A stretch of DNA of 64,000 bases. It comes from Sphingobium sp. WTD-1. Its GTDB lineage: Bacteria > Pseudomonadota > Alphaproteobacteria > Sphingomonadales > Sphingomonadaceae. The stretch covers positions 3,957,501 to 4,021,500 of the forward strand of contig NZ_CP119127.1 of NCBI RefSeq assembly GCF_030128825.1. The letters are read 5' to 3'. Position numbers and translations under genes: made by a program. Shown here piece by piece: positions 1-7,680 of this stretch (positions within the stretch are counted from its first letter, which is position 1; each line of letters begins with the position of its first letter). The notes under the pieces are model-generated. The model made no database searches. It was not told the origin of the DNA and worked only from the letters and a program-made list of their open reading frames with translations.

Positions 1-43
1 ACGACCTGTTTAGATGGATTGGCAGTTACAAAGGAACTGCACC

Positions 44-214
44 ATGCAACAGCTTATTCAAGACGTGACGGAATATCTCGATATTGATCCTCGCTTTTGG
101 AACAAGGATGAAGGCGAGTTTGAATATGACGGCGAGCAGGTGTTTTTTCGCAAGCTGTCAGATAGCGTCCTTCTCTTCGTTGACGGGGTTGTGTGGGAAG
201 CGCCTCGCGTGTGA
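44..214 (+). CDS. Small hypothetical protein (56 aa)
   Basis: I do not recognise this protein. It is acidic and soluble, with no signal peptide or membrane segment, and contains an alternating region around EGEFEYDGEQVFF that suggests beta strands. An in-frame ATG lies 30 bases upstream, but the ATG at 44 has an AAGGA sequence about 8 bases before it and is preferred. The gene lies at the edge of an AT-richer accessory block together with the next two small genes and the TIR-like gene, so it may belong to a mobile element. Confidence 0.45.
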   Translation: MQQLIQDVTEYLDIDPRFWNKDEGEFEYDGEQVFFRKLSDSVLLFVDGVVWEAPRV

Positions 215-226
215 TGATACGCCACG

Positions 227-913
227 ATGGCAAAAAAACCTGAGATACCCAAGCGCCTAGCCGCCCGCATTCGTGGCGCTCAGGAGAAAGTGCGGCAAGC
301 TCGCCTTGCGATCAAAGCAGACGAGTTCAATGGGCGTCAGATTTCCAGCCGCTTAGACGAGTATGACAGCGATCCTCACGGATTTGCTTCGCGCCATTAT
401 GGGCGGAACGGCTTTGATAGCTATCCCGTCCAAACCAACATCAGTCACAACCGCGAACGCATAGGTTACATAGAAAGCCGTCGTGAGCAGCGCATCACTG
501 ATCTGGCTGAGGCAGAAGCCAACCTAGAGCGGGTAGAGGCAGAAGTGCTGGCAGAGGTTCGTTCGATGCGCCCAACTTCTGGACGGGTGCCTTGGCCTCG
601 CCGCCTCCCTAGCTTTGCAAACTACAAGGAAGAGGTCACTCGCGAGCTTGCCCAGCTTCGTGAAGAGCATATCCGCTATCTTGAAGACGTTCAGGCGCAA
701 TATGAGCGCGAAGTCGCTGAGATTGAAGCTGATGCTGAACGTGACCGTGCTTCCTTTGCCTTAGAGCGCCAAATTGCGCTCAGTAGGATGACCCCAGAAG
801 AGCGCGCCCGCGATACGGCTGCGACCAAAGCGATCACAGATGGCCTTAAATCAGGCAAGTTCACGGTTATGGACATAATCGACCATCTGAAAGCCCAGCA
901 GAAAGCGGGCTGA
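227..913 (+). CDS. Hypothetical coiled-coil protein (228 aa)
   Basis: No family recognised. The protein is very rich in Glu, Arg, Ala and Gln. Heptad-like stretches run from about residue 85 to 115 and 135 to 185, so a long coiled coil or helical hairpin is likely. The N-terminus is basic (MAKKPEIPKRLAARIRGAQ) and there is no signal peptide. It starts 12 bases after the preceding small gene, in the same direction, and may be cotranscribed. Composition and company (TIR-like gene, IS element) fit accessory or phage-derived DNA, but no function can be assigned. Confidence 0.6.
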   Translation: MAKKPEIPKRLAARIRGAQEKVRQARLAIKADEFNGRQISSRLDEYDSDPHGFASRHYGRNGFDSYPVQTNISHNRERIGYIESRREQRITDLAEAEANLERVEAEVLAEVRSMRPTSGRVPWPRRLPSFANYKEEVTRELAQLREEHIRYLEDVQAQYEREVAEIEADAERDRASFALERQIALSRMTPEERARDTAATKAITDGLKSGKFTVMDIIDHLKAQQKAG

Positions 914-972
914 ACCCACAGCTTATCGCAACGCTCTTGCCATTCGTTCTCCATTTGTTCCATGATTGGTGC

Positions 973-1164
973 ATGGAACGACTCGACCGACAGCAGCTAT
1001 CAGAGGCCATCCTTCATGCCCCTGCGTGGGCGCGTGTTGGCATCACCATGCCTGACGAGGAAATGAGGGAGAAAGCCGCCACAGAGCTTGCCAACTCCAT
1101 CCTTGAGCGGCTTTCTGATTATCCCGCGATCCCAGACCCAAACCAACTAAGTCTGTTCAAGTGA
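973..1164 (+). CDS. DUF6771-like small protein (63 aa)
   Basis: A short acidic protein with the pattern ILHAPAWARVG, then EEMREKAATELANSILERL. This resembles the DUF6771 family of small sphingomonad proteins of unknown function. The assignment is from memory of the family pattern. The start at 973 is chosen over an upstream in-frame ATG at 937 because homologous sequence begins at MERLDRQQ. The C-terminus (NQLSLF) resembles a beta-clamp-binding peptide, which may be chance. The gene faces the TIR-like gene, which is convergent. Confidence 0.55.
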   Translation: MERLDRQQLSEAILHAPAWARVGITMPDEEMREKAATELANSILERLSDYPAIPDPNQLSLFK

Positions 1165-1185
1165 GGTTAGCGCTGATCGCGCTGC

Positions 1186-2070
1186 TTACCACGCTCGATT
1201 GGCATCAAAGTCCAACCCCGCAGCTTTCATTTCTTGAACCAGCTTCATCTTCCAGCCGCCATTTGCGTCGAGGTCTGAATAGATTACGCCGTATAGGTCT
1301 GACGGCATTTCCACATCGCCTTTGCGAAGAAGGCATGTTTTGCCGCGACCGAGCTTTCCCGCAAAGTATCCCAATTCAAAAATGACATTCTGACGAGCGC
1401 GAGAGCCTTGCACTGGCTGCGCTTTACCCGCGCCTAAATCGTCGGGTGTCAGCAGGATCACCGCAAAGCCAACTTGCTCAGCATAATCCTCAAATTTCTC
1501 AATGATCGTCCGACCTTGATCTGGCTGCTCATGCAATATGATCGCCTTTAATCCCAGCTTTTCGAGGAAACGTGCTAACTGCTCCTTGGCAGTTTCATCG
1601 TGTCCATGGACAACAAACACGTCGTTCGACGGAATTGTATTTGATGGTAGCTCAATAGCGTTACCGCGTTGCGCCTGTTCGCTGATATCCTCTTCGAGGG
1701 TTCTAATGGCTTCCCCTAAAAGCGCACGAGCCGCTTCAGCTTTTCTCGCAGTCGCGTCCTGATATTCGGAAAGAGGCGTTCTTGATCCAACGGTGAATAC
1801 CATAGGAGACCAGCGCAGGCTCGCCGCACTGGAAAATCGTCGAAAATCAGATGTATTATCGCCAAATGTCTTGGCAAGCGCTCGTTCGATTGAGGTTTCC
1901 AAAGCTCTCAATTCAGGTGGATGTTCCTCCACCATATTTCGGGCATTGAAGGCGTTTAACTCTTCTAGCCTTTTCGTTAGCCGAGCCACGCCTTCATGCA
2001 TGTCTGCGAGGCTCATGTTTACATTTGGTGCTAGGTCAGACGCTCCTGCCTTGGTTGGTCGCTTTGCCAA
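1186..2070 (-). CDS. TIR-like nucleotide-binding protein (CAP12/Pycsar effector type)
   Basis: The C-terminal half (about residues 150-285) matches the TIR-like nucleotide-binding family now called CAP12/Pycsar effector TIR domain (PF10137). It has VFVVHGHD at 151-158, the ILLTPDD strand near 205, and RARQNVIFELGYFAGKLGR at 224-242, whose Glu is the expected catalytic-type residue of NAD-cleaving TIR domains. The N-terminal 145 residues are helical and are probably the sensing or oligomerisation part. In this family the TIR domain can degrade NAD+ after binding a signal nucleotide. No cyclase gene is adjacent, so a cyclic-nucleotide defence system is not shown here. An IS5-type element lies about 90 bases upstream of its start and could affect expression. 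Length (294 aa) is normal and the gene looks intact. Confidence 0.8.
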   Translation of the reverse strand: MAKRPTKAGASDLAPNVNMSLADMHEGVARLTKRLEELNAFNARNMVEEHPPELRALETSIERALAKTFGDNTSDFRRFSSAASLRWSPMVFTVGSRTPLSEYQDATARKAEAARALLGEAIRTLEEDISEQAQRGNAIELPSNTIPSNDVFVVHGHDETAKEQLARFLEKLGLKAIILHEQPDQGRTIIEKFEDYAEQVGFAVILLTPDDLGAGKAQPVQGSRARQNVIFELGYFAGKLGRGKTCLLRKGDVEMPSDLYGVIYSDLDANGGWKMKLVQEMKAAGLDFDANRAW

Positions 2071-2161
2071 TTTCTACACTCCAAACACAATATATTCTCA
2101 GTGACTTACCTTTAGATCATTCCGCTATCGTTCTCACTTGGGCAAGACATAAATGCTGTTA

Positions 2162-3066
2162 GAGGCTGTTTGGGAAATCGGCGGCAGGGGTTGTCATAGG
2201 CGTATCTGCGTGATTCAGGCTCTGGATGTGGACGCAGCAGAGCCGGGGGCGGATGGCCCAGATTGCGAAGAAGACGAAGCGTTATCCCAGTGACCTGACC
2301 GATGAGGAATGGGATCGCCTTGCGCCGTTGATGCCCAAGCCGGGTCGTCGAGGCCGTCCCCGCGAGGTGGATTTCCGCGAAGTGATCAACGCGGTCCGCT
2401 ATCTGGTGCGATCGGGGTGTGGTTGGCGGATGCTGCCGATCCATTTTGGCGCCTGGCAGACGGTCTATGGCTGGTTTCGGGAGCTGGCACGCAGGTTCCT
2501 GTTCCAGACGATCCACGACATCGAATTGATGTTGGACCGAGAACGTGAGGGGCGAGAAGCCAGCCCCAGTGCGGCGGTCATCGACAGCCAGTCGGTCAAG
2601 GCGCCTTCCGCAGAAAAGCGCGGTTTTGACGCAGGCAAGAAGATCGTCGGTCGCAAGCGGCATATCGCAGTCGACACCGATGGACGCTTGCTGATGGTCA
2701 ACCTCACTACCGCCGATATCTCCGATAGTGCAGGCGCTCAGGCGATCCTCGATGGCATCCGCAAGCGCTGGCCGTGGGTGAAGCATCTCTTTGCCGATGG
2801 CGCCTATGATCGCCTCAAGCTCATGGACAAGGCCAGCTACCTCGACTTTGTCGTGCAGGTCATCCGTCGAAGCGATCGCCAGCAGGGCTTCAAGGTGCTT
2901 CCGCGCCGCTGGGTCGTCGAACGCACCTTCGGATGGATGACCCGATGGCGCCGTCTGGTCCGCGACTACGAAAAGCGCATCGACGTCTCACAGGCGATGA
3001 TCCTCGTCGCCATGGGTGGAAACCTACTACGCCGAAACGCTCATCCCTGATTTTCCAAACGGACTC
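2162..3066 (+). mobile_element. Complete IS5-family (IS1031-like) insertion sequence, about 905 bp
   Basis: The left end reads GAGGCTGTTTGGGAAATC from 2162. The reverse complement of the right end reads GAGTCCGTTTGGAAAATC from 3066. The ends form imperfect inverted repeats of about 18 bp. TTA is found directly outside both ends (2159-2161 and 3067-3069), the 3-bp TNA duplication expected for the IS1031 group. One transposase gene fills the element. The duplication shows a simple insertion into DNA that already joined the TIR-gene block to the truncated portal gene. Confidence 0.85.
2253..3050 (+). CDS. IS5-family transposase (DDE)
   Basis: The product is a single-ORF transposase of about 265 residues. 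It carries the N-terminal DUF4096-type region (SDLTDEEWDRLAPLMP) followed by the DDE core: the first Asp in AAVIDSQSVKA, a second in LFADGAYDRL, and the Glu in RRWVVERTFGWM followed by the IS5-type Y-R-E-K signature region. An upstream in-frame ATG at 2226 would add nine residues (MWTQQSRGR). The ATG at 2253 fits the usual MAQ- or MSK-like beginnings better. The protein appears complete, so the element may still be active. Confidence 0.88.
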   Translation: MAQIAKKTKRYPSDLTDEEWDRLAPLMPKPGRRGRPREVDFREVINAVRYLVRSGCGWRMLPIHFGAWQTVYGWFRELARRFLFQTIHDIELMLDREREGREASPSAAVIDSQSVKAPSAEKRGFDAGKKIVGRKRHIAVDTDGRLLMVNLTTADISDSAGAQAILDGIRKRWPWVKHLFADGAYDRLKLMDKASYLDFVVQVIRRSDRQQGFKVLPRRWVVERTFGWMTRWRRLVRDYEKRIDVSQAMILVAMGGNLLRRNAHP

Positions 3067-3086
3067 TTAGGAGACGCTCCCTCTAC

Positions 3087-3755
3087 CTATCGCGCCTGGG
3101 CGTAACCCTCATAACAGCGCGAAAATCGGTGTATAACTGCCACCACTTGCGCGGCATTGTGGATCGCCACTGCCCCCGCCGCCGCGCCGACACAGCCCAG
3201 GCCATAATGATCGTCGAGCGGATGGAGCGCGCGGATGTGGAGCAGGCTGGTCCGCCCCGCGCCATCCTCGGGCGACAGCCGGGTCACGCTCTCGCCCACG
3301 CGATAGAGATAGGCCGCCGGCCAGCCGCGCGCATCCGCCTCCACGCTCACCCGCTCGGGCCGCAGCGCGAACAGCTCGGCCGGCATCCCGTCCGCGCCCG
3401 CAATCACCTGGACATAGCCATTGCCGTGCAGCAGCACATGGCTCGCCAGCGTCTCGATCAGGCCCTGTCCCGCCGACGCCCGCGCCACCAGCGCCCCGAT
3501 CCGCGCCACCGCCCCGGCATCCATCCCGGCATCCACCCCGCCGACCTTCAACGCGCACGCCCCGGCCCCTTCGGACACCAGCCGCATCGCCCGCTGCGCC
3601 ACCGGATTGTCGATCACCCCGGCGCGCAGCTGCGCCTCATAGCTGGCCGGCCATTCGCCCAGCGCGACCGCGCCCGATCCCCACGCCCGCGCCAGCACCG
3701 GCCGCCCCTCCTCTCCGGCTTCTCCCGCCGCCGCCTTCATCCCGAACCATTTCAT
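3087..3755 (-). pseudogene. Phage or GTA-type portal protein, C-terminally truncated
   Basis: The first 200 residues match the HK97-type portal family found in prophages and gene transfer agents: SYEAQLRAGVIDNPVAQRAMRL, LLHGNGYVQVI, ELFALRPERV and a stretch ending in AIHNAAQ. In intact portals this point is followed by roughly 180 more residues. Here the family sequence ends near residue 203 (about position 3148), and 19 unrelated residues lead to a stop. The missing half is not found elsewhere in the window. The break is at the junction with the left accessory block, not at the IS end, so an older recombination removed it. The terminase gene that would normally precede it lies 3.9 kb away at 7681-8988. 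Confidence 0.8.
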
Positions 3756-3771
3756 CCGAACATCCCCCTAT

Positions 3772-3882
3772 GCAAAAAATCCTCGCCCCTTCGGGGAGAG
3801 GATAGGGAAGGCCCGCGGCGCCAGCCGCCTGCCAAAAGCTGGAAAGCGGCGACCAGCCGCCTACCGGAACTTGGAGAGGGGC
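3772..3882. repeat. Copy A of a dispersed repeat of about 110 bp
   Basis: From GCAAAAAATCCTCGCCCCTT to ACTTGGAGAGGGGC this stretch is nearly identical to 4577-4686, with about half a dozen differences. Within the repeat the motif CAGCCGCCT occurs twice, so it also has internal symmetry. It lies upstream of the portal remnant and just ahead of the TonB-C-like gene. It looks like a noncoding intergenic repeat of the host. Confidence 0.85.
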
Positions 3883-3924
3883 CCCGCCCTTTACAAAAGC
3901 CGGGCGGCGATCAAATCTGCGCCC

Positions 3925-4539
3925 ATGCCCCTCGCACCGATCCTGCTCATACTCGCCCAGGCCAGCGGGCCGGCCGCCACGCCCCTCGTTCTGCCGACGA
4001 CCCAGGATTATGCGCTCGTCGCCCTGCCGCCCGCATCGACCGGTGCCGCCACCGTCCGCATCACGCGCCGCACCGGCAGCGAGCAGCTGGATTGCACCCC
4101 CTCGGCCATTGTCGGCGGCACCGCCATCGCCGTGGCAAGCTGCCGGCTCGCCATGATGAAGATGGGCTGGATGGCAGCGATGAAGGACAGAAACGGCCTG
4201 GACGGGACGATCCCGGTCGTCCGCCTGTTCTGGGAGCCGGCACCATCGACTTTCCAGGGCGACATGGGCGGCGCCACGCCGATCGCCCTCGACGGCAAGG
4301 CGCCGATCGCAAGCGACCCGGACAAGGCAGCGACCGGGCTGCAAAGCGATTATACCGTCCGGCTCGACGCCACCGGCCGCCCCCGATCCTGTCGCATCAC
4401 TCGATCATCCGGCACGCGCCGATATGACGACACCGCCTGCCTCGTGGCGATGGGCCAGCGCTATCTGCCGGCGCTCGACGACCAGGGCCGACCAAGGGAA
4501 ACCGAGGTAAAATCCTGGGTTCGGTTCACGGATCGATAA
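3925..4539 (+). CDS. Secreted or periplasmic protein with TonB C-terminal-like domain (204 aa)
   Basis: The N-terminus (MPLAPILLILAQASG) is a short hydrophobic segment that could be a signal peptide or anchor. Residues about 135-204 resemble the TonB C-terminal fold: YTVRLDATGRPRSC, ITRSSGTRRYDDTACLVAM, then RYLPALDDQGRP and a final beta strand. The middle region has no recognised family. Many alphaproteobacteria have such stand-alone TonB-C-like proteins, often without an ExbB/ExbD pair nearby, and none is seen here. The start at 3925 is chosen because upstream in-frame codons lie inside the direct repeat. The gene is flanked by the two repeat copies, which suggests it was moved or duplicated as a unit. 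Confidence 0.7.
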   Translation: MPLAPILLILAQASGPAATPLVLPTTQDYALVALPPASTGAATVRITRRTGSEQLDCTPSAIVGGTAIAVASCRLAMMKMGWMAAMKDRNGLDGTIPVVRLFWEPAPSTFQGDMGGATPIALDGKAPIASDPDKAATGLQSDYTVRLDATGRPRSCRITRSSGTRRYDDTACLVAMGQRYLPALDDQGRPRETEVKSWVRFTDR

Positions 4540-4576
4540 AGGGCCGGCGCCCCCTCCGCTTCGGCGCATCCCTTAG

Positions 4577-4686
4577 GCAAAAATCCTCGCCCCTTTGAGG
4601 AGAGAATAGTGGAGGCCCGCGGCGCCAGCCGCCTGCCAAAAGCTGGAAAGCGGCGCCCAGCCGCCTACCGGAACTTGGAGAGGGGC
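4577..4686. repeat. Copy B of the dispersed repeat of about 110 bp
   Basis: Nearly identical and in the same orientation as 3772-3882. The two direct copies bracket the TonB-C-like gene at 3925-4539, a geometry that permits deletion or duplication of that gene by homologous recombination. Confidence 0.85.
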
Positions 4687-4775
4687 AGTTGATCCACCCA
4701 AAATATTGCCGCCCTGTTTCCAGTGCCGCCCCATCCTGCTAATCAGTCGCAATATCTGACCTAGAGACCATCTCC

Positions 4776-5498
4776 ATGACCGCCCCCTCACCCCTCCTGT
4801 CCCAGACCGCCGACCAGATGCGCGCGCAACTCGCCGCCTCGCCGCAGGCCGCCGCCGCGCTGATCCGCGCCGGCGCCGATGCCGGCCTGCCCGACGCCCA
4901 GGCCTATTATGGCCAGTTGCTGCTTGACGGTCGGGGCGTCGCCGCCGACCCGGCCGAAGCCTTCCGCCAGTTCGGCCTGGCCGCCGCCTCGGGCCATGTG
5001 ATGGCGATCAACATGGTCGGCCGCTGCCATGAAAAGGGCTGGGGCACGCCGGTCGATCCGGTTGCGGCCGCCGCCTGCTATCGCCGCGCGGCCGAAGCGG
5101 GCCTCGACTGGGGCATGTACAACTGGGGCAGCGCGCTCGGCCTCGGCGCGGGCGTGGCCCAGGATGAACTGGCGGCGCTCGGCTGGTTCCAGAAGGCCGC
5201 CGCGCTCGGCCATGCCAAGTCGATCAATTTCCTCGGCGCCTTTCATGAGGAAGGCCGCCTCCTCCCCCGCGACATGGACCGCGCCGGCGAATGCTATCGC
5301 ATCGCGGCGGAAGGCGGCGATTTTCGCGGCCAGTTCAACCATGGCCGGCTGCTGGCCGACGCCGGCGACATCGCCGCCGCCGCCCACTGGATGCAGACCG
5401 CCGCGACCAGCGCCACCCCGGCCTTCCGCGCCATGATGCGCGACCATCTCGTCGCCTCGCCCCACGCCGCCCTGCGCGTGCTGGCCGCCGGCCTCTGA
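4776..5498 (+). CDS. SEL1-like (tetratricopeptide-type) repeat protein (240 aa)
   Basis: The protein consists almost entirely of Sel1-like repeats of about 36 residues, visible as repeated A-x-x-x-[YF]-[YR]-x-A-A-x-x-G blocks. Examples are DAQAYYGQLLLDGRGVAADPAEA, whose first 19 residues fit the pattern, then AINMVGRCHEKGWG, AACYRRAAEAGLDWG, LGWFQKAAALGHAKSI and CYRIAAEGGDFRG. Such solenoids mediate protein contacts. There is no signal peptide, so it is probably cytoplasmic. It ends at a strong bidirectional hairpin and is not in an evident operon. No partner can be inferred from the neighbours. Confidence 0.85.
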   Translation: MTAPSPLLSQTADQMRAQLAASPQAAAALIRAGADAGLPDAQAYYGQLLLDGRGVAADPAEAFRQFGLAAASGHVMAINMVGRCHEKGWGTPVDPVAAAACYRRAAEAGLDWGMYNWGSALGLGAGVAQDELAALGWFQKAAALGHAKSINFLGAFHEEGRLLPRDMDRAGECYRIAAEGGDFRGQFNHGRLLADAGDIAAAAHWMQTAATSATPAFRAMMRDHLVASPHAALRVLAAGL

Positions 5499-5514
5499 CC
5501 ATATCCACGAAAAA

Positions 5515-5534
5515 GGGCGCGGAAATCCGCGCCC
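5515..5534. terminator. Bidirectional intrinsic terminator
   Basis: GGGCGCGG (5515-5522) and CCGCGCCC (5527-5534) form a perfect 8-bp stem with an AAAT loop. A-rich sequence precedes it and CTTT follows, so it can act in both directions between two converging genes, the SEL1-like gene and the glycine-zipper gene. Confidence 0.75.
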
Positions 5535-5558
5535 CTTTCGTCCGGCCTCACGCCCGGA

Positions 5559-5897
5559 TCATTTGTTCCGCCGCAGCACCTCGTCGCAGCGGGAATTGGT
5601 GCCCGATCCCTTGCCGATGATCCGGCCCGCCGCCGCCCCGCCGGCGCCGGCCAGCACCGTCTCGCCCACGCCGCCGCCGGCGATGATGCTCGCGCCCGCG
5701 CCCACGCCCGCGCCGATCGCGGTGCCCTTGTCGCGGCCCTTCTTGCCCTGGAGCAGGCAATAGCGCACATCGTCGCGATCGCGCGGATTGGCCCGCGCCA
5801 CCCGCGCCCGGTCCTTGCTGTTCAGGCTTGCCGCCAGCACCGGGGTTGCCACCATCGTAACAGCGGCCACCGCCGCGATCATCCTGACCATCTTCAT
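5559..5897 (-). CDS. Exported glycine-zipper protein (112 aa)
   Basis: Residues 1-23 form a clear signal peptide (MKMVRMIAAVAAVTMVATPVLAA). Residues 55-97 are a glycine-zipper region with regularly spaced Gly and Ala (GAGVGAGASIIAGGGVGET), as in 17-kDa-antigen-like outer-membrane or periplasmic proteins. One Cys pair (C in RYCLLQ and C in SRCDEV) could form a disulfide. An in-frame extension to 5969 exists, but the ATG at 5897 has AGGAGTGACGG directly upstream. It is monocistronic. The function is unknown; membrane insertion or envelope stabilisation is a family-based guess. Confidence 0.8.
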   Translation of the reverse strand: MKMVRMIAAVAAVTMVATPVLAASLNSKDRARVARANPRDRDDVRYCLLQGKKGRDKGTAIGAGVGAGASIIAGGGVGETVLAGAGGAAAGRIIGKGSGTNSRCDEVLRRNK

Positions 5898-6031
5898 GTC
5901 CGTCACTCCTGATCGGTGCGAAACGAAGCAGGAGAGCGCCTTGTTCCGGCGCCCGTCCTCCTTGTTCACAGCCCCATATAGGGGCCGTCACGGACCGCCG
6001 CCTATTGCGGTTAATCCCTATCCCGGCGCCA

Positions 6032-6663
6032 TCAATCGATGCGCGAGATGAAGTCGGCAGCCGGGCGGCGCACCTTCTTCAGATTGACCAGCCAGTCGCC
6101 CTCGTCCGCGCGATAGCCCAGCGGCATGATCACCACCGAGCGCAGGCCGCGCGCCCGCAGGTCCAGTATCTCGTCCAGCGCAGCGGGGTCAAAGCCCTCC
6201 ATCGGCGTCGCGTCCACCTCTTCAAAGGCGGCGGCGGTCAGCGCGATGCCAAGGCCCACATAGGCCTGGCGCGCGGCATGTTCGAAATTGGTCTGGGCGT
6301 CACGCTGCGGATAGGTGTTGAGCAGCATCTGGCGATAGGCTTCCCAGCCCTCGTTGCGGAAACCGCGCTCGTCATTGACCAGGTCGAACATGCCGTTGAT
6401 CCGGTCGGCGGTATAATTGTCCCAGGCGGCAAAGACGACCAGATGCGACGCGTCGGTCACCTGCGCCTGGTCCCAGGCGATCGCCGGATCTTCGCCCGCA
6501 AATCCTTGTTGGTGACGACGATCACCTCGAACTGCTGCAACCCGCTCGACGTCGGCGCCAGCCGCACCGCCTCCAGGATGCGCTCCACCTTGTCCTCGGC
6601 CACCACCTTGTCCGGGTTCATCTTCTTGGTGGCATAACGCCAGTTCAGACGGTCGATCAGCAT
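6032..6663 (-). pseudogene. NfsB-like nitroreductase, interrupted by a frameshift
   Basis: Two overlapping frames together make one nitroreductase of about 210 residues, the usual NfsB length. The first frame gives MLIDRLNWRYATKKMN to DLRAKI (59 residues) with the FMN-binding RYATKK and APTSSGLQ motifs. The second continues AIAWDQAQVTDASHLVVFAA to the end, including the FMN-contacting PLGYRADEGDW region. The frame changes near 6481-6487, where CGGCGATCGCC probably lost one C. It is either a recent one-base deletion or a sequencing error. The gene would encode an FMN-dependent NAD(P)H nitro- or quinone reductase. It begins at 6663 and is monocistronic. Confidence 0.85.
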
Positions 6664-7086
6664 GAGAAATCCTTATATTGCAACGGCGCCAGCCTAAGCC
6701 CGGCCCATGACGCTTCGATGTAGCGCCCGCGCGCATGGAAATAAAGGTATCATATTGAAACCAAATATTGTGCCACGCATCCATGGCCTATTCCGCCCCG
6801 GCATGGAGAAGATGGTCTGAAAGCCACCATCGCCCGTCATTGCGAGCGCAGCGAAGCAATCCATCTCGCGCCGGCGGATTGCTTCGCTACGCTCGCAATG
6901 ACGATGGCGGGCTTTGACGGCTAACGACCATTTGCGGCGGTAAAATCCTCCCCTGCAAGGGGAGGGGGACCACGCAGTGGTGGAGGGGTGTCGCCCTATC
7001 GAGAGCCCCCCTCCGTCTTGCCTTCGGCCATCCACCTCCCCTTGCAGGGGAGGATGGTCTTGAAGCGACCACAAGCGGACATTCAG
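6664..7086. repeat. Intergenic region filled with REP-like palindromes
   Basis: No gene is seen in these 423 bases. Positions about 6838-6903 form a long inverted repeat (CATTGCGAGCGCAGCGAAGC against GCTTCGCTACGCTCGCAATG). Positions about 6951-7057 contain a second inverted repeat pair (CCTCCCCTGCAAGGGGAGG against CCTCCCCTTGCAGGGGAGG). Both types are common dispersed intergenic repeats in alphaproteobacterial genomes. The tail GACGGCTAACGA (about 6917) recurs at about 11820 next to a shorter copy of the first palindrome. Confidence 0.75.
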
Positions 7087-7560
7087 TCAATCAACATCAA
7101 AAGGATTATCGAGAGTTTGCACAAGGATTTCGGCAGGAACGCAAGAGCTGCCCATGCGCTCCACGAATTTTGATGCTAGCCAACTTTCGTTGCCACCGCC
7201 GCCCTCCGCTTCGACTACTAAGGTTGCGAACTCAGCAGCAGTTACGAAGCCCTTGGACGGTAGCAGGTCTGTAACATGGACTGTAGGCCTGCCGCAGTAG
7301 CCTCCCATTACACAGATGTCTCGGAGCAAGAGATCGAAAGCATTGGGTTCCACAATCTCCACTTCCCGATCATCGCTGTGACACCAGAACTCGATGGTTC
7401 GTTCACCCATATAGGCGAACGTTCGGTCAACTATGCCCGCCTCGAATGAGTACCGAACGCCGATGCGAGCAAGCGGCGAAATCTCGTACCTTACCTCGCC
7501 GGGCTCTAGGATAAAAATAATAGGCTCGTCGAAACGATTTTCGAACACGGATATCGGCAT
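7087..7560 (-). CDS. Hypothetical protein (157 aa)
   Basis: No family recognised. The sequence starts MPISVFENRFDEPIIFILEP and is acidic with many beta-prone stretches. It lacks a signal peptide or membrane segment. It appears to be a cytoplasmic protein of two small domains (about 1-90 and 90-157). The ATG at 7560 is favoured over one at 7617, since the extra residues are low in conservation-like character. Its base composition is clearly less GC-rich than the neighbouring terminase and peptidase genes, which suggests later acquisition. It lies between the terminase gene and the portal remnant, where phage-cluster genes would be expected. Confidence 0.6.
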   Translation of the reverse strand: MPISVFENRFDEPIIFILEPGEVRYEISPLARIGVRYSFEAGIVDRTFAYMGERTIEFWCHSDDREVEIVEPNAFDLLLRDICVMGGYCGRPTVHVTDLLPSKGFVTAAEFATLVVEAEGGGGNESWLASKFVERMGSSCVPAEILVQTLDNPFDVD

Positions 7561-7680
7561 CGTCACCGAGTACCATAGGAGAGGCTCCGGATGGAAAGGG
7601 GAATGTCCGCTACCCACCCATTCCTCCTTCTCCGCGCCTCCGCGCGAAAATCAATCACGCAGCACGCTCCGCCCATCCCC

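Noticed and set aside
3071..3150. Idea that the IS5 element truncated the portal gene
   Set aside because: TTA is duplicated on both sides of the IS and the portal break lies about 80 bases outside it, so the truncation came from another, older event.
3772..4686. CRISPR array
   Set aside because: Only two copies of a 110-bp unit exist, 700 bases apart, with a gene between them.
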